A stretch of DNA of 9,808 nucleotides from contig JAATGK010000167.1 of the NCBI GenBank assembly GCA_015654715.1, positions 1 through 9,808 on the forward strand, read 5' to 3'. Under the pieces are notes generated by a model, which worked only from the letters and a program-made list of their open reading frames with translations, had not been told where the DNA came from and did not search any database. Each line of letters opens with the position of its first letter. The stretch's first letter is position 1. A program made the translations under genes and the position numbers. Below, piece by piece: positions 1 through 7,215 of this stretch. The stretch is from Alphaproteobacteria bacterium (GTDB lineage: Bacteria > Pseudomonadota > Alphaproteobacteria > Micropepsales > Micropepsaceae).

Positions 1-454
1 CGCCCCAAATATAGTCATCGGTCGTGACGACCGCCTTGACCATGCTCGCCGCGCTGTCCCTGCGGTCGAAGCTTAAGTCGCCTCGTGGTGAGTGCATGCG
101 GTATCCGAACAGCGTATCGTTCCAGCGCAGTCGACCTGCCACGCTTTTGGCGTAGGGATCGAGCAAAAGTTTGTTGGAATTGAAGCGGTGGCCTAGCTCC
201 GGATTATAGGGTCCATGGACACGATAGCCGTAGATCAGACCGGGACCGACTGACGGCAGGTAGCCATGCCAGACCTGATCGGTACATTCGGGAAGACTAT
301 AGCGCGCGATTTCATGATGGCCGCTGTTGAAGATGCACAACTCGACGGCGCTCGCATGAGCTGAGAACAGCGCGAAATTCACGCCAAGTCCATCCCACGT
401 CGCACCGAGTGGATTGGGACAGCCAGGTTCGATCTTGGCGGAGGTGGATAACAT
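1..454 (-). CDS. glgX: Glycogen debranching enzyme GlgX, N-terminal part (runs off left edge)
   Basis: This is the first ~151 codons of a GlgX-type debranching enzyme (GH13 isoamylase group), which hydrolyses alpha-1,6 branches of glycogen or limit dextrin in the cytoplasm. The visible part is the N-terminal CBM48-like beta-sandwich: PLGATWDGLGVNFALFSAHA at residues 15-34, then VWHGYLP (61-67), GLIYGYRVHGP (72-82), GHRFN (88-92) and LLLDPYA (96-102). From memory this closely follows the E. coli GlgX N-terminus. The catalytic barrel lies outside the window. The start at 454 has GGAG about 12 bases upstream; an in-frame ATG at 472 would add six residues (MEIGHD) but has no clear ribosome site. 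It lies 160 bases downstream of treS-mak on the same strand, consistent with a glycogen/maltosyl operon. Family assignment is firm; the exact start is not. Confidence 0.9.
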   Translation of the reverse strand, partial: MLSTSAKIEPGCPNPLGATWDGLGVNFALFSAHASAVELCIFNSGHHEIARYSLPECTDQVWHGYLPSVGPGLIYGYRVHGPYNPELGHRFNSNKLLLDPYAKSVAGRLRWNDTLFGYRMHSPRGDLSFDRRDSAASMVKAVVTTDDYIWG

Positions 455-512
455 GTCGTGACCAATCTCCATAAGACGGCGGGGCCGTCGCCAAGGGGGT
501 GTCAACATTAAG

Positions 513-534
513 CAAAAGGATTGGCCCCAATCCT
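513..534 (-). terminator. Possible weak intrinsic terminator between treS-mak and glgX
   Basis: Positions 517-534 form a perfect palindrome, AGGATTGG-CC-CCAATCCT. Read on the minus strand it is a 7-8 bp stem followed at once by TTTTG. It lies 80 bases after the treS-mak stop and about 60 bases before the glgX start, so it could reduce read-through into glgX. The U tract is short and the stem is only half GC, so attenuation or a processing site is as likely as full termination. Confidence 0.35.
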
Positions 535-546
535 GCGCAGAAATGT

Positions 547-581
547 GCAACCTGTTAACGCGCTTGCAGCTTCAAGGTTGC
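547..581. repeat. Inverted repeat in treS-glgX gap
   Basis: A perfect 7-base inverted repeat, GCAACCT (547-553) and AGGTTGC (575-581), has a 21-base spacer that contains the palindrome GTTAAC. It sits in the non-coding gap after treS-mak, next to the second hairpin at 517-534. It could be a 3'-end stabilising stem or chance. There is no T run, so it is not called a terminator. Confidence 0.3.
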
Positions 582-614
582 TTACGCTGTAAATCATCTT
601 CCAATGGACAGCCG

Positions 615-3600
615 TCATTCATTCCTTAACAGCTCTGGGGCGAGTTGCAGGAATCCGCGCAGCGGTATGGCAATTTGATTGGGGCGGTTTGCCAAATCGT
701 ATTCAATCTCGTGCGCGGCGCGCTCCAGCATGAAGACGCGAAGTAGCGTCTCTTCGTACCCCTCCAGCGGTGCTCCCCGTCCGCCGGCATAACCCTCCAG
801 AAAGGCGGCGGACGCGCGGTGTTCGAAATTGTCCAATAATGTTTCCCCATCCGTCGATACCGAAACGGGGCTGTCGCGCAGCGCGGTGCCGACGACATAG
901 CTGAGCGAGCGCAGGAAGCCAGCAACATCGCGCAGAGGACTGTTTTGGGCGCGGCGCTCGGCGAGCGACTTCAGCGGTTCGCCCTCAAAGTCCACGATGA
1001 TAGCGTCGGCGCCAGCAACCAGAACGTTGCCAAGATGGAGGTCGCCATGGATGCGGGTCAACAATGACCCGATCCCTTGTTGAAGCGCCGCGTTTACGCC
1101 TGCTCTCAAGCGCTCGCGGGACTGTTTGATGGCGTCCATGCGGGCGGCGAAATCATGCAAATCGTGGCCATCCAAAGCCGCGAACGCAGCGTCGATTTGT
1201 GTTGCAATGTTTCTCTGCCAATGTTGCACGGTTTGGCTATCGCAGCGCCGAGGTTGGAAGTCGGGGTTCGTGCAATCGCGCGCCAGTTCGGTATGCATTT
1301 CTCCGAGACGGCGTCCCGCCGTGGCGACGAAGTTCGCAATGATCTCGAAACCGTCGTGACCGTCTTCGAAGGCAGTATGATCGTCCAGCACGCGCTTGGC
1401 CTGTTCGACCGACCAAGTGAAACCGTCACCTTGGTTTTCGACAAAACGCTGAACCACCATCACCGTGGCGCGAGATCCGTCGGCGCTGGTATAGGTGGCG
1501 TCCCCGAGCAACGCCGGGATCGCCGTGAAGCCGCGCAACATCAGTTCGTTCAACATTTCGACTTCAGGATGGAGCCCATCCACGACGCGGCGGTATATTT
1601 TGAGCAGGTATTCGCGGCCGACGATCATGGCTGAGGGTGACGAATCCGCTCCCGGCCACTCGATCTCGGCGCTCTCGGGCGGTTCGACATAGCTGGCTTG
1701 CGGGTTAAATTGGAGGCTCGCTTCGCCCGCCGTCAGCCGTTCTGCTTTGGCAAGCGCCGAAAGTGCCAGCCGGGCAAATTTTGTAGCGGCGCATCCATCC
1801 GTGAGCAGGCCAATGCGGGCGCGCCGGCGGGCGCGGGCAAGGGCAAGGGCAAGGCGCGGCTCTTGCGGATTGGAGGGCTCGTCTTCCCAGGCGATGGCCA
1901 AAGGCAGCGCATATCGCGCTGTGGTTTGATCGGAGGTCGCTGAGACCAGAGCAAAGGCAACATCGCCCCGATCAGCCGGTAGCGCGAGTGCGGATTCTAT
2001 TTTTACGATGGGGGCCAGTTGGGACTTTTGTTGAAACCATTTTCGTTGCGCGAGATATCTGGGAAATATCTCGTTTTCGAGGACATCACGCGAACGAGCT
2101 TCGAAAATACTCCGCATGCCGTCGCGCAGAACGAAGGTGTATTGTTCGCCGAGGGTTTCCGATGTGGCGGTACTCCATTGCGGTTGCCCGGAATCGGCAC
2201 TGAGCGAAAACCAGTAGAAACCAAAGGGCGGCAGCGTGAACAGGTACGTGAGTTGCCCGATCTTCGGGAATGGCACATTGCCCGAAAGTTCCACCGGTGT
2301 GCGACCGGCGAACTCGCTGAGGTCGAGCTCGACGGCTTGGGCGGTGCGTGAGACATTGGCGACGCACAAGACGTTCTCGCCGTCATATTCGCGCAAATAG
2401 GCGAGCACCTTGCGATTTGCCGGTCGCAGGAAGCGCAAGGTGCCGCGTCCGAAGGAACGATGTTGACCGCGAACCACCAAGATGCGCCGTAAGCGATTGA
2501 GGGGCGAATGCTGGTCGCGCCACTGCGCTTCGACGTTCACGGATTGGTAGCCGTAGAGCGGATTGTTGATAACTGAAACTATCAGCGATTCCGCATCGGC
2601 GCGTGAAAAGCCCCCATTGCGATCCGACGTCCACTGCATCGCCGTTCGCACGCCGTCGCGATCGCCGAGATGGATATTGTCGCCCATGCCGATTTCGTCG
2701 CCGTAATAGAGCACCGGCGTCCCCATAATCGTGAGCAGCAGACTGTTCATCAGTTCGATGCGGCGGAAATCGCGTTCCATCAGTGGGGCGAGCCGGCGGC
2801 GGATGCCGAGATTCAAACGCGCCCGGCGGTCGGATGCGTAGGTATTCCACAGATAGTCGCGCTCGCGGTCCGTTACCATTTCCAGTGTCAACTCATCGTG
2901 GTTGCGCAGGAATGTCGTCCATTGGCAGTTCGGCGGCGCATCGGGTGTTTGCCGCAGGATATCGGTGATCGGGAAGCGATCCTCCTGCGCCAGCGCCATG
3001 TACATGCGGGGCATCAGCGGAAAGTGGAACAGCATCTGGCATTCGTCATCGTCGCCGAAGTACTGCTGAATGTCTTCCGGCCACTGGTTGGCTTCTGCCA
3101 GCAGCACGCGTCCGGGATAGTGCGCGTTGATTTCGGCGCGCAGCCGCTTCAGGACCGCGTGGGTCTCCGGCAGATTTTCGTTATTCGTTCCTTCGCGCTC
3201 GACGAGATACGGCACGGCGTCGAGCCGCAATCCGTCGACGCCCATGTCAAGCCAGAAGCGCAAGATCGCGAGGCATTGCTCGAGGACGGCCGGATTGTCG
3301 AAGTTCAAATCCGGCTGGTGGGAATAGAAGCGATGCCAGTAATAGGCTTTGGCTTCTTCATCCCACGTCCAATTCGACTTTTCGCTATCCAGGAAGACGA
3401 TCCTGGTGCCGGCGTATTTTTTATCGTTGTTCGACCAGACGTAGAAGTCGCGCTCGGCTGAGCCGGGCAAGGCGCGCCGCGCCCGTTGAAACCAAGGGTG
3501 CTGGTCCGAGGTGTGATTGATGACAAGCTCAGTGACGACGCGGATGCCGCGCAGATGGGATTCGGCAATGAAGCTTTGGAAGTCGTCCAGCGTTCCATAT

Positions 3601-3878
3601 TCGGGATGCACGCCGGTATAGTCGGAAATGTCGTAACCGTCGTCGCGTCGTGGCGAGGGATAGAAAGGCAGCAGCCAGATGACGTTGACCCCCAATTCCG
3701 CGATATAATCGAGTTTGGAGGTCAAGCCGGTGAAGTCGCCGACGCCATCGTTATCGGCGTCGAAAAACGATTTGACGTGAACTTGATAGATGACGGCATC
3801 CTTATACCAAAGCGGATCATCCATCAGTGGTACGGGTGAGGGCGAGCGCGCCCCGCCGGGATAAAGCCGGGTATCCAT
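615..3878 (-). CDS. treS: Fused trehalose synthase / maltokinase (TreS-Mak)
   Basis: This 1087-residue cytoplasmic fusion joins a maltose alpha-D-glucosyltransferase (trehalose to maltose interconversion, EC 5.4.99.16) to maltokinase (maltose + ATP to maltose 1-phosphate, EC 2.7.1.175), which feeds the GlgE alpha-glucan pathway. The TreS half covers about residues 20-560: DPLWYKDAVIYQVHVKSFFD (21-40), ELVINH (117-122), GLRLD with nucleophile Asp220, LLAEAN with acid/base Glu262, RNHDE with Asp328, and a C-terminal beta domain. The Mak half covers about 585-1087: an N-cap with RKWF (612-615), then the kinase loop HGDLHLGN (944-951; Asp946, Asn951) and DFEGEP (963-968; metal-binding Asp963). 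All key residues are present, so both activities are probably intact. The start at 3878 is supported by AAGGA eight bases upstream; Met19 is an alternative without comparable support. It is the first gene of its strand, divergent from the LacI gene, with glgX downstream. Confidence 0.95.
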   Translation of the reverse strand: MDTRLYPGGARSPSPVPLMDDPLWYKDAVIYQVHVKSFFDADNDGVGDFTGLTSKLDYIAELGVNVIWLLPFYPSPRRDDGYDISDYTGVHPEYGTLDDFQSFIAESHLRGIRVVTELVINHTSDQHPWFQRARRALPGSAERDFYVWSNNDKKYAGTRIVFLDSEKSNWTWDEEAKAYYWHRFYSHQPDLNFDNPAVLEQCLAILRFWLDMGVDGLRLDAVPYLVEREGTNNENLPETHAVLKRLRAEINAHYPGRVLLAEANQWPEDIQQYFGDDDECQMLFHFPLMPRMYMALAQEDRFPITDILRQTPDAPPNCQWTTFLRNHDELTLEMVTDRERDYLWNTYASDRRARLNLGIRRRLAPLMERDFRRIELMNSLLLTIMGTPVLYYGDEIGMGDNIHLGDRDGVRTAMQWTSDRNGGFSRADAESLIVSVINNPLYGYQSVNVEAQWRDQHSPLNRLRRILVVRGQHRSFGRGTLRFLRPANRKVLAYLREYDGENVLCVANVSRTAQAVELDLSEFAGRTPVELSGNVPFPKIGQLTYLFTLPPFGFYWFSLSADSGQPQWSTATSETLGEQYTFVLRDGMRSIFEARSRDVLENEIFPRYLAQRKWFQQKSQLAPIVKIESALALPADRGDVAFALVSATSDQTTARYALPLAIAWEDEPSNPQEPRLALALARARRRARIGLLTDGCAATKFARLALSALAKAERLTAGEASLQFNPQASYVEPPESAEIEWPGADSSPSAMIVGREYLLKIYRRVVDGLHPEVEMLNELMLRGFTAIPALLGDATYTSADGSRATVMVVQRFVENQGDGFTWSVEQAKRVLDDHTAFEDGHDGFEIIANFVATAGRRLGEMHTELARDCTNPDFQPRRCDSQTVQHWQRNIATQIDAAFAALDGHDLHDFAARMDAIKQSRERLRAGVNAALQQGIGSLLTRIHGDLHLGNVLVAGADAIIVDFEGEPLKSLAERRAQNSPLRDVAGFLRSLSYVVGTALRDSPVSVSTDGETLLDNFEHRASAAFLEGYAGGRGAPLEGYEETLLRVFMLERAAHEIEYDLANRPNQIAIPLRGFLQLAPELLRNE
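1836..1853. repeat. Short tandem repeat inside maltokinase N-cap
   Basis: Three exact copies of the hexamer GGCAAG lie in frame. On the minus strand they encode Leu-Ala three times, followed by an Arg/Ala-rich run (about residues 676-688). A copy-number change would be in frame. It probably lies in a helical or linker-like part of the N-cap domain; no function is claimed. Confidence 0.7.
2051..2073. repeat. Intragenic inverted repeat near the TreS/Mak junction
   Basis: A perfect 8-base inverted repeat, CGAGATAT (2051-2058) and ATATCTCG (2066-2073), with a 7-base spacer lies inside the coding sequence at about residues 602-610, where the Mak domain begins. In the mRNA it would form a stem. 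It may be chance, since the bases also encode a plausible Mak N-terminus. Confidence 0.4.
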
Positions 3879-4031
3879 GTGCTACGTCCTTGGAGCGGAG
3901 GCGCATGCCTAGGGATTAACGGTGGAGGCGTCGCGAAAGTTCCGCCCTGGGTTTGTTGCTCGATCCGGCAGCGGCGTTTGCACCTGGTGAAACGGCCGGC
4001 TCCTGGCAGGGACTCAAGCCGCTCTTTCGCG

Positions 4032-4050
4032 CCGCAGGACGCGCCTGCGG
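4032..4050. repeat. Perfect hairpin in divergent promoter region
   Basis: CCGCAGG (4032-4038) pairs perfectly with CCTGCGG (4044-4050) around the loop ACGCG. No T run follows on either strand, so it is not a standard intrinsic terminator. It lies about 155-175 bases upstream of the treS start and could be a protein-binding palindrome or an RNA stem in a long treS leader. Its role is unknown. Confidence 0.45.
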
Positions 4051-4156
4051 TCTATCTGTCGGACAATTAACGGGAGGACATGCAGCGGCGCTCGGCATGA
4101 CTTAGGCATTGATTCCAAACGAAAAATTCCGATTTCCCCGGCCATCTGGCGGCGTT

Positions 4157-4188
4157 CAGGTTAAGGTTTGAAGGGAGCAAAAAACCTG
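4157..4188. promoter_or_regulatory. Overlapping inverted repeats upstream of the LacI gene
   Basis: Two overlapping perfect 6-base inverted repeats share the same right arm: CAGGTT (4157-4162) with AACCTG (4183-4188), and AGGTTT (4164-4169) with AAACCT (4182-4187). They end about 30 bases before the first possible start codon of the regulator, where a promoter or operator would be expected. The CG-centred shape typical of LacI operators is absent, so another regulator or chance is possible. Confidence 0.3.
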
Positions 4189-4216
4189 TATTCTTCGTGC
4201 CGAGACAAATCGCCTT

Positions 4217-5335
4217 GTGGAGTCTCACGGCGGTTACGTCGTGAACTCCGTCCGGCAAACGCCTGATTCCTGGAGCATCGTCACGCCGACCGATCCGACC
4301 GAAAGAGACCGCAGCCGCAAACGGTCGACCATCAATGACATTGCGCGCCTCGCCAACGTCTCCAAAAAGACGGTTTCGCGCGTCATCAACGATTCACCCT
4401 TCGTCAAGGAGGAGACGCGGCTCAGGGTCAACGCGATCATCCGCGAAGTCGGGTTCGAGCCCGATACGCAGGCGCGCGGTCTGGCGTTCCGCCGCTCGTT
4501 CCTGATCGGCATGATCTACGACAACCCGACGCCGCAATACATCGTGAACATGCAGCAGGGCATCCTCGATGCCATGCGCGGCACCAGTTATGGCCTGTTG
4601 GTGCATCCCTGCGAGCGCACCAACCCGACCTATCTCGACGTTTTGCGCAGCTTCATCGAACGCCAGAAGCTGTTCGGGGTCATCCTGACGCCCTCGATTT
4701 CCGAGGACGAGCGGATGGTCAAGATGTTGCGCGAATTCGAATGTCCTTACGTCCGCGTCGCTTCGGTGATGCTCGACAAGCCGAGCGCCATGGTGGTCAC
4801 GCATGATGCCGAGGGTGCCATGGAGGCGGCCCAGCATTTGGCGGTTCTCGGTCACGAGCGTATCGCGCACATCTCCGGTCCGCCGTCCTTCCGCTCCGCG
4901 CACGAACGCCGCCGCGGCTTCCGCGAGGCGCTGTCACAGCGCGGCGTCAAGCTACGTCCCAGCTTCGATCGCGAAGGCGATTACACTTTCGACAGCGGCA
5001 TCGCAGTCGGGCGCGAACTTCTCGCTTTGAAACCGCGGCCGACCGCCATCTTTGCCGGCAATGACGAAATGGCTGCGGGCGTCTATAAAGTGGCGCACGA
5101 GTTGGGGCTGGCTATTCCGCGCGATCTTTCGGTGGTCGGATTTGACGATAGTGCGACCGCGCTCCGGCTTTGGCCGGTGCTGACGTCGGTGCGTTTGCCG
5201 GTCCGCGATATGGGCGCGATTGCGACCAATAAGTTGTTCAGCCGTCAGTCAAAAAAGCGGCCACCCGAAGTCGAAGTGACGGACATCTTTCCCAAGCTGA
5301 TCATCCGTGAATCCACGTCGGCACCGCCCGCATAA
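4217..5335 (+). CDS. LacI-family transcriptional regulator, probably of the kdu genes
   Basis: This is a 372-residue LacI/GalR-type repressor. The DNA-binding helix-turn-helix is at residues 38-57 (TINDIARLANVSKKTVSRVI), with a hinge helix around ARGLA (86-90) whose Leu would insert at a central CpG. The periplasmic-binding-protein-like sensor domain follows (LIGMIYDNP at 96-104, AIFAGNDEMAAGV at 277-289, LSVVGFDD at 304-311). No ATG precedes the HTH in this frame. The start is GTG at 4217 or GTG at 4241, the latter with GGCGG seven bases upstream. Either choice leaves 29-37 residues, Arg-rich at the end, before the HTH, longer than usual for the family. Its stop is 97 bases before kduI on the same strand, so a KdgR-like role in sensing a uronate breakdown product is inferred. 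The effector cannot be read from sequence, and control of the divergent treS-mak is also possible. Confidence 0.88.
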   Translation: MESHGGYVVNSVRQTPDSWSIVTPTDPTERDRSRKRSTINDIARLANVSKKTVSRVINDSPFVKEETRLRVNAIIREVGFEPDTQARGLAFRRSFLIGMIYDNPTPQYIVNMQQGILDAMRGTSYGLLVHPCERTNPTYLDVLRSFIERQKLFGVILTPSISEDERMVKMLREFECPYVRVASVMLDKPSAMVVTHDAEGAMEAAQHLAVLGHERIAHISGPPSFRSAHERRRGFREALSQRGVKLRPSFDREGDYTFDSGIAVGRELLALKPRPTAIFAGNDEMAAGVYKVAHELGLAIPRDLSVVGFDDSATALRLWPVLTSVRLPVRDMGAIATNKLFSRQSKKRPPEVEVTDIFPKLIIRESTSAPPA

Positions 5336-5353
5336 TTTTGCCTGTAAAGCCGG

Positions 5354-5393
5354 TTGCGCGACGCTGCCAAGGGCGTTATGACACCGGTTACCA
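5354..5393 (+). promoter_or_regulatory. Possible kduI promoter with overlapping LacI-type operator
   Basis: TTGCGC (5354-5359) and TATGAC (5377-5382) are separated by 17 bases and could be weak -35 and -10 boxes. Overlapping the -10 is TGACACCGGTTACCA (5379-5393), whose core ACCGGT is a perfect CG-centred palindrome, the shape expected for LacI-family operators. The flanks match only in part. The position, between the regulator and kduI and 40 bases before the kduI start, fits repression by the neighbouring regulator. The promoter boxes match consensus only modestly. Confidence 0.35.
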
Positions 5394-5432
5394 AAGCCCA
5401 CGCCCGAACCTATCCCGAATCGAGGAAGCGCC

Positions 5433-6287
5433 ATGTCCATCTACAAAAAGACCCTTTATGCGACCGATCCCGCCAGCATTATCGGCGCGACCAATCAACA
5501 GCTTCGCGACAGCTATCTGATCGACGGGATTTTCGTTCCCGACGAGATCTCGCTGACCTACACCCACATCGAGCGCCTGGTCGCCGGTGGGGCGTTTCCG
5601 GTTCACAAGCCGGTCGCGCTTCCGGTTCAGGAAGAGCCGGCGTCGGCCAAGGGCAAGCCTTATCTGGAACGGCGCGAGCTTGGCATCGTCAATGTCGGCG
5701 AAGGTACCGGAACGGTGACGGTCGACGGCAAGAAGTACGACATGATCCCGGAAGACGGCCTCTATGTGCCGATGGGCACCGCCAGCGTGGTGTTTGCCTC
5801 GAACGATTCGAAAAAGCCTGCCAAATTCTATCTCGCTTCGACGCCGGCCCATACCCGTTATGAGACGGTGAAGATTTCGGTCGAACAGTCGGTGCCGCTG
5901 GAACGCGGCGCGCTCGCCACCTCCAACGAGCGCACCATTCGCCAGTACATCGTGCCGACGACAGCGAAGTCCTGCCAACTGCTTCTCGGCGTCACCACGC
6001 TGAAGGCTGGCAGCGTCTGGAACACCATGCCGCCGCACACCCACGAGCGCCGCTCCGAGGTTTATTTCTACTTCAACGTCAATCCGAACGATCGCGTGTT
6101 CCATTTCATGGGCCCGGCCGACGGTCTGCGCCACATCCTGCTCAAGAACGAGGAAGCCGTGGTGTCGCCGCCGTGGTCGGTCCACATGGCCGCCGGTACG
6201 GCCGCCTACACCTTCATCTGGGCCATGGGCGGTGAGAACCTCGACTACACCGACATGCAGAACATCGAAATTTCGGATCTCAAATAG
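5433..6287 (+). CDS. kduI: 5-keto-4-deoxyuronate isomerase KduI
   Basis: This 284-residue cupin-fold isomerase (4-deoxy-L-threo-5-hexosulose-uronate ketol-isomerase, EC 5.3.1.17) converts 5-keto-4-deoxyuronate (DKI) to 3-deoxy-D-glycero-2,5-hexodiulosonate (DKII), a cytoplasmic step after cleavage of pectate or other polyuronates. The metal site is complete: [15 protein letters not shown] (200-214) supplies His202, His204 and Glu209, and WSVH (248-251) supplies His251. These correspond to E. coli His196, His198, Glu203 and His245. Other family segments are [11 protein letters not shown] (77-87) and [11 protein letters not shown] (259-269). Length is close to the ~278 residues of E. coli KduI. 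GAGGAA six bases upstream sets the ATG at 5433. It precedes kduD, the next enzyme in the path, by 69 bases and follows the LacI gene, so they are probably co-regulated. No polyuronate lyase or transporter is in the window. Confidence 0.96.
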   Translation: MSIYKKTLYATDPASIIGATNQQLRDSYLIDGIFVPDEISLTYTHIERLVAGGAFPVHKPVALPVQEEPASAKGKPYLERRELGIVNVGEGTGTVTVDGKKYDMIPEDGLYVPMGTASVVFASNDSKKPAKFYLASTPAHTRYETVKISVEQSVPLERGALATSNERTIRQYIVPTTAKSCQLLLGVTTLKAGSVWNTMPPHTHERRSEVYFYFNVNPNDRVFHFMGPADGLRHILLKNEEAVVSPPWSVHMAAGTAAYTFIWAMGGENLDYTDMQNIEISDLK

Positions 6288-6288
6288 A

Positions 6289-6330
6289 GCGCGATCGGAA
6301 AAGTGTGCGCGGTTTTCCGACCAATCGCGC
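6289..6330. repeat. Palindromic intergenic element between kduI and kduD
   Basis: GCGCGAT-CGGAAAA (6289-6302) pairs with TTTTCCG-acca-ATCGCGC (6313-6330) around a 10-base loop, with a four-base bulge in the right arm. The layout (GATC-GGAAAA, GTG-rich loop, GGTTTTCC, GATCGCGC-like arm) resembles the dispersed palindromic elements found many times in Rhizobiales and related alphaproteobacterial genomes; this is recognition from memory, not a search. It begins one base after the kduI stop, so it is transcribed with the operon and may stabilise the upstream mRNA or reduce kduD expression relative to kduI. Confidence 0.7.
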
Positions 6331-6356
6331 GACCATTCAAAGAATAGGACTCAAAG

Positions 6357-7112
6357 ATGAGCAATCCTTTCAGCCTTGAAGGCAAAGTTGCGCTGGTGAC
6401 CGGCGCCAATACCGGTCTCGGTCAGGGTATTGCGGTGGCACTGGCCGAAGCGGGCGCCGATGTTGCGGTGGCCGGTTTCGTGCCGCCGACCGAAACCGAA
6501 GCGATCATCAAGAAGCTCGGGCGCAAATTCGTCAATATCAACGCCAATCTGATAACGATCGAACCGGTCGGACGCATCGTCGCCGAGGCGGTTGCCGGTC
6601 TCGGCCGGGTCGATATTTTGGTCAACAACGCCGGCATGATCCGCCGTCAGGACGCGCTCGAGTTCTCCGAAAAGGACTGGGACGACGTGATGAACGTCAA
6701 CATCAAATCGGCTTTCTTCCTATCCCAGGCGGCCGGTCGTCAGTTTGTCAAGCAGGGCGGCGGCAAGATCATCAACATTGCTTCGATGCTGTCGTTCCAA
6801 GGTGGCATCCGGGTGCCGAGCTACACCGCATCCAAGAGCGGCATCGCCGGCATCACGCGGCTGCTTGCCAACGAATGGGCGTCGAAGAACATCAACGTCA
6901 ACGCCATCGCCCCGGGCTACATGGCAACCGACAACACCGCGCAGCTGCGCGCCGACGAGCAACGTTCCAATGAAATCCTCGGCCGCATTCCGGCCGGGCG
7001 CTGGGGCACACCCAAAGACGTCGGCGGCACCGCCGTGTTCCTGGCGTCGTCGGCTGCCGATTACCTCAACGGCGCGATCATTCCGGTCGACGGCGGCTGG
7101 CTCGCCCGCTGA
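6357..7112 (+). CDS. kduD: 2-dehydro-3-deoxy-D-gluconate 5-dehydrogenase KduD
   Basis: This 251-residue classical short-chain dehydrogenase reduces 3-deoxy-D-glycero-2,5-hexodiulosonate (DKII) to 2-keto-3-deoxygluconate with NAD(P)H (EC 1.1.1.127), the step after KduI. The product then enters the KdgK/Eda route to pyruvate and glyceraldehyde 3-phosphate. Rossmann motif TGANTGLG is at 15-22 and NNAG at 90-93; the catalytic residues are Ser143 (IASM), Tyr156 and Lys160 (YTASK). Long stretches such as DALEFSEKDWDDVMN (99-113), MLSFQGGIRVPSYTASK (144-160) and the C-terminal VDGGWLAR match E. coli KduD closely, which separates it from generic SDRs. Length agrees with the family. The ATG at 6357 has AGGA seven bases upstream. 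It is the last gene of the kdu unit, followed 25 bases later by an intrinsic terminator. Confidence 0.95.
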   Translation: MSNPFSLEGKVALVTGANTGLGQGIAVALAEAGADVAVAGFVPPTETEAIIKKLGRKFVNINANLITIEPVGRIVAEAVAGLGRVDILVNNAGMIRRQDALEFSEKDWDDVMNVNIKSAFFLSQAAGRQFVKQGGGKIINIASMLSFQGGIRVPSYTASKSGIAGITRLLANEWASKNINVNAIAPGYMATDNTAQLRADEQRSNEILGRIPAGRWGTPKDVGGTAVFLASSAADYLNGAIIPVDGGWLAR

Positions 7113-7137
7113 TCCAAATCGCTTCTCTGCTCAACTG

Positions 7138-7171
7138 GCCCTCGCCCGAAAACGGCGGGGGCTTTTTGTTT
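7138..7171 (+). terminator. Intrinsic terminator of the kdu operon
   Basis: GCCCTCGCCCG (7138-7148) pairs with CGGCGGGGGC (7153-7162) around an AAAA loop, giving about ten pairs with one T-G wobble and one bulged C. TTTTTGTTT (7163-7171) follows directly. The strong GC stem, tight loop and U tract 25 bases after the kduD stop make this a convincing rho-independent terminator that separates kduID from the enolase gene. Confidence 0.9.
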
Positions 7172-7215
7172 GCGGATAGGAAGAGACAGCTCCCCACGCC
7201 AGCCTTAAAATCGAG

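Larger units (their letters stand above)
3879..4216. other. Divergent intergenic region between treS-mak and the LacI gene
   Basis: These 338 bases hold no convincing gene. They must carry the promoters of treS-mak (leftward) and of the LacI-family regulator (rightward), but I cannot fix -35/-10 boxes with confidence. Visible structure is a strong hairpin at 4032-4050 and overlapping inverted repeats at 4157-4188, plus the treS ribosome site (AAGGA read on the minus strand) just left of the treS start. No CG-centred LacI operator as good as the one before kduI was seen here. Confidence 0.6.

Noticed and set aside
312..530. A 72-codon minus-strand frame overlapping the glgX start
   Set aside because: It is out of frame with a strongly conserved GlgX N-terminus on the same strand.
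1077..1634. A 185-codon plus-strand frame inside the maltokinase part
   Set aside because: It is antisense to the kinase domain, whose catalytic HGD and DFE motifs are intact on the other strand.
2670..3461. A 263-codon plus-strand frame inside treS-mak
   Set aside because: It is antisense to the conserved TreS catalytic domain; the composition is that of a shadow frame.
3879..4070. A 63-codon plus-strand frame in the divergent region
   Set aside because: No ribosome site, no recognisable protein features, and it starts directly against the treS start codon; probably chance.
4080..4100. A six-codon frame (MQRRSA) after GGGAGG, a possible leader peptide
   Set aside because: The spacing from GGGAGG to ATG is only two bases, too short for normal initiation, and there is no attenuator structure that depends on it.
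5388..6185. A 265-codon minus-strand frame opposite kduI
   Set aside because: It is antisense to an unmistakable KduI with a complete metal site and has no family features of its own.
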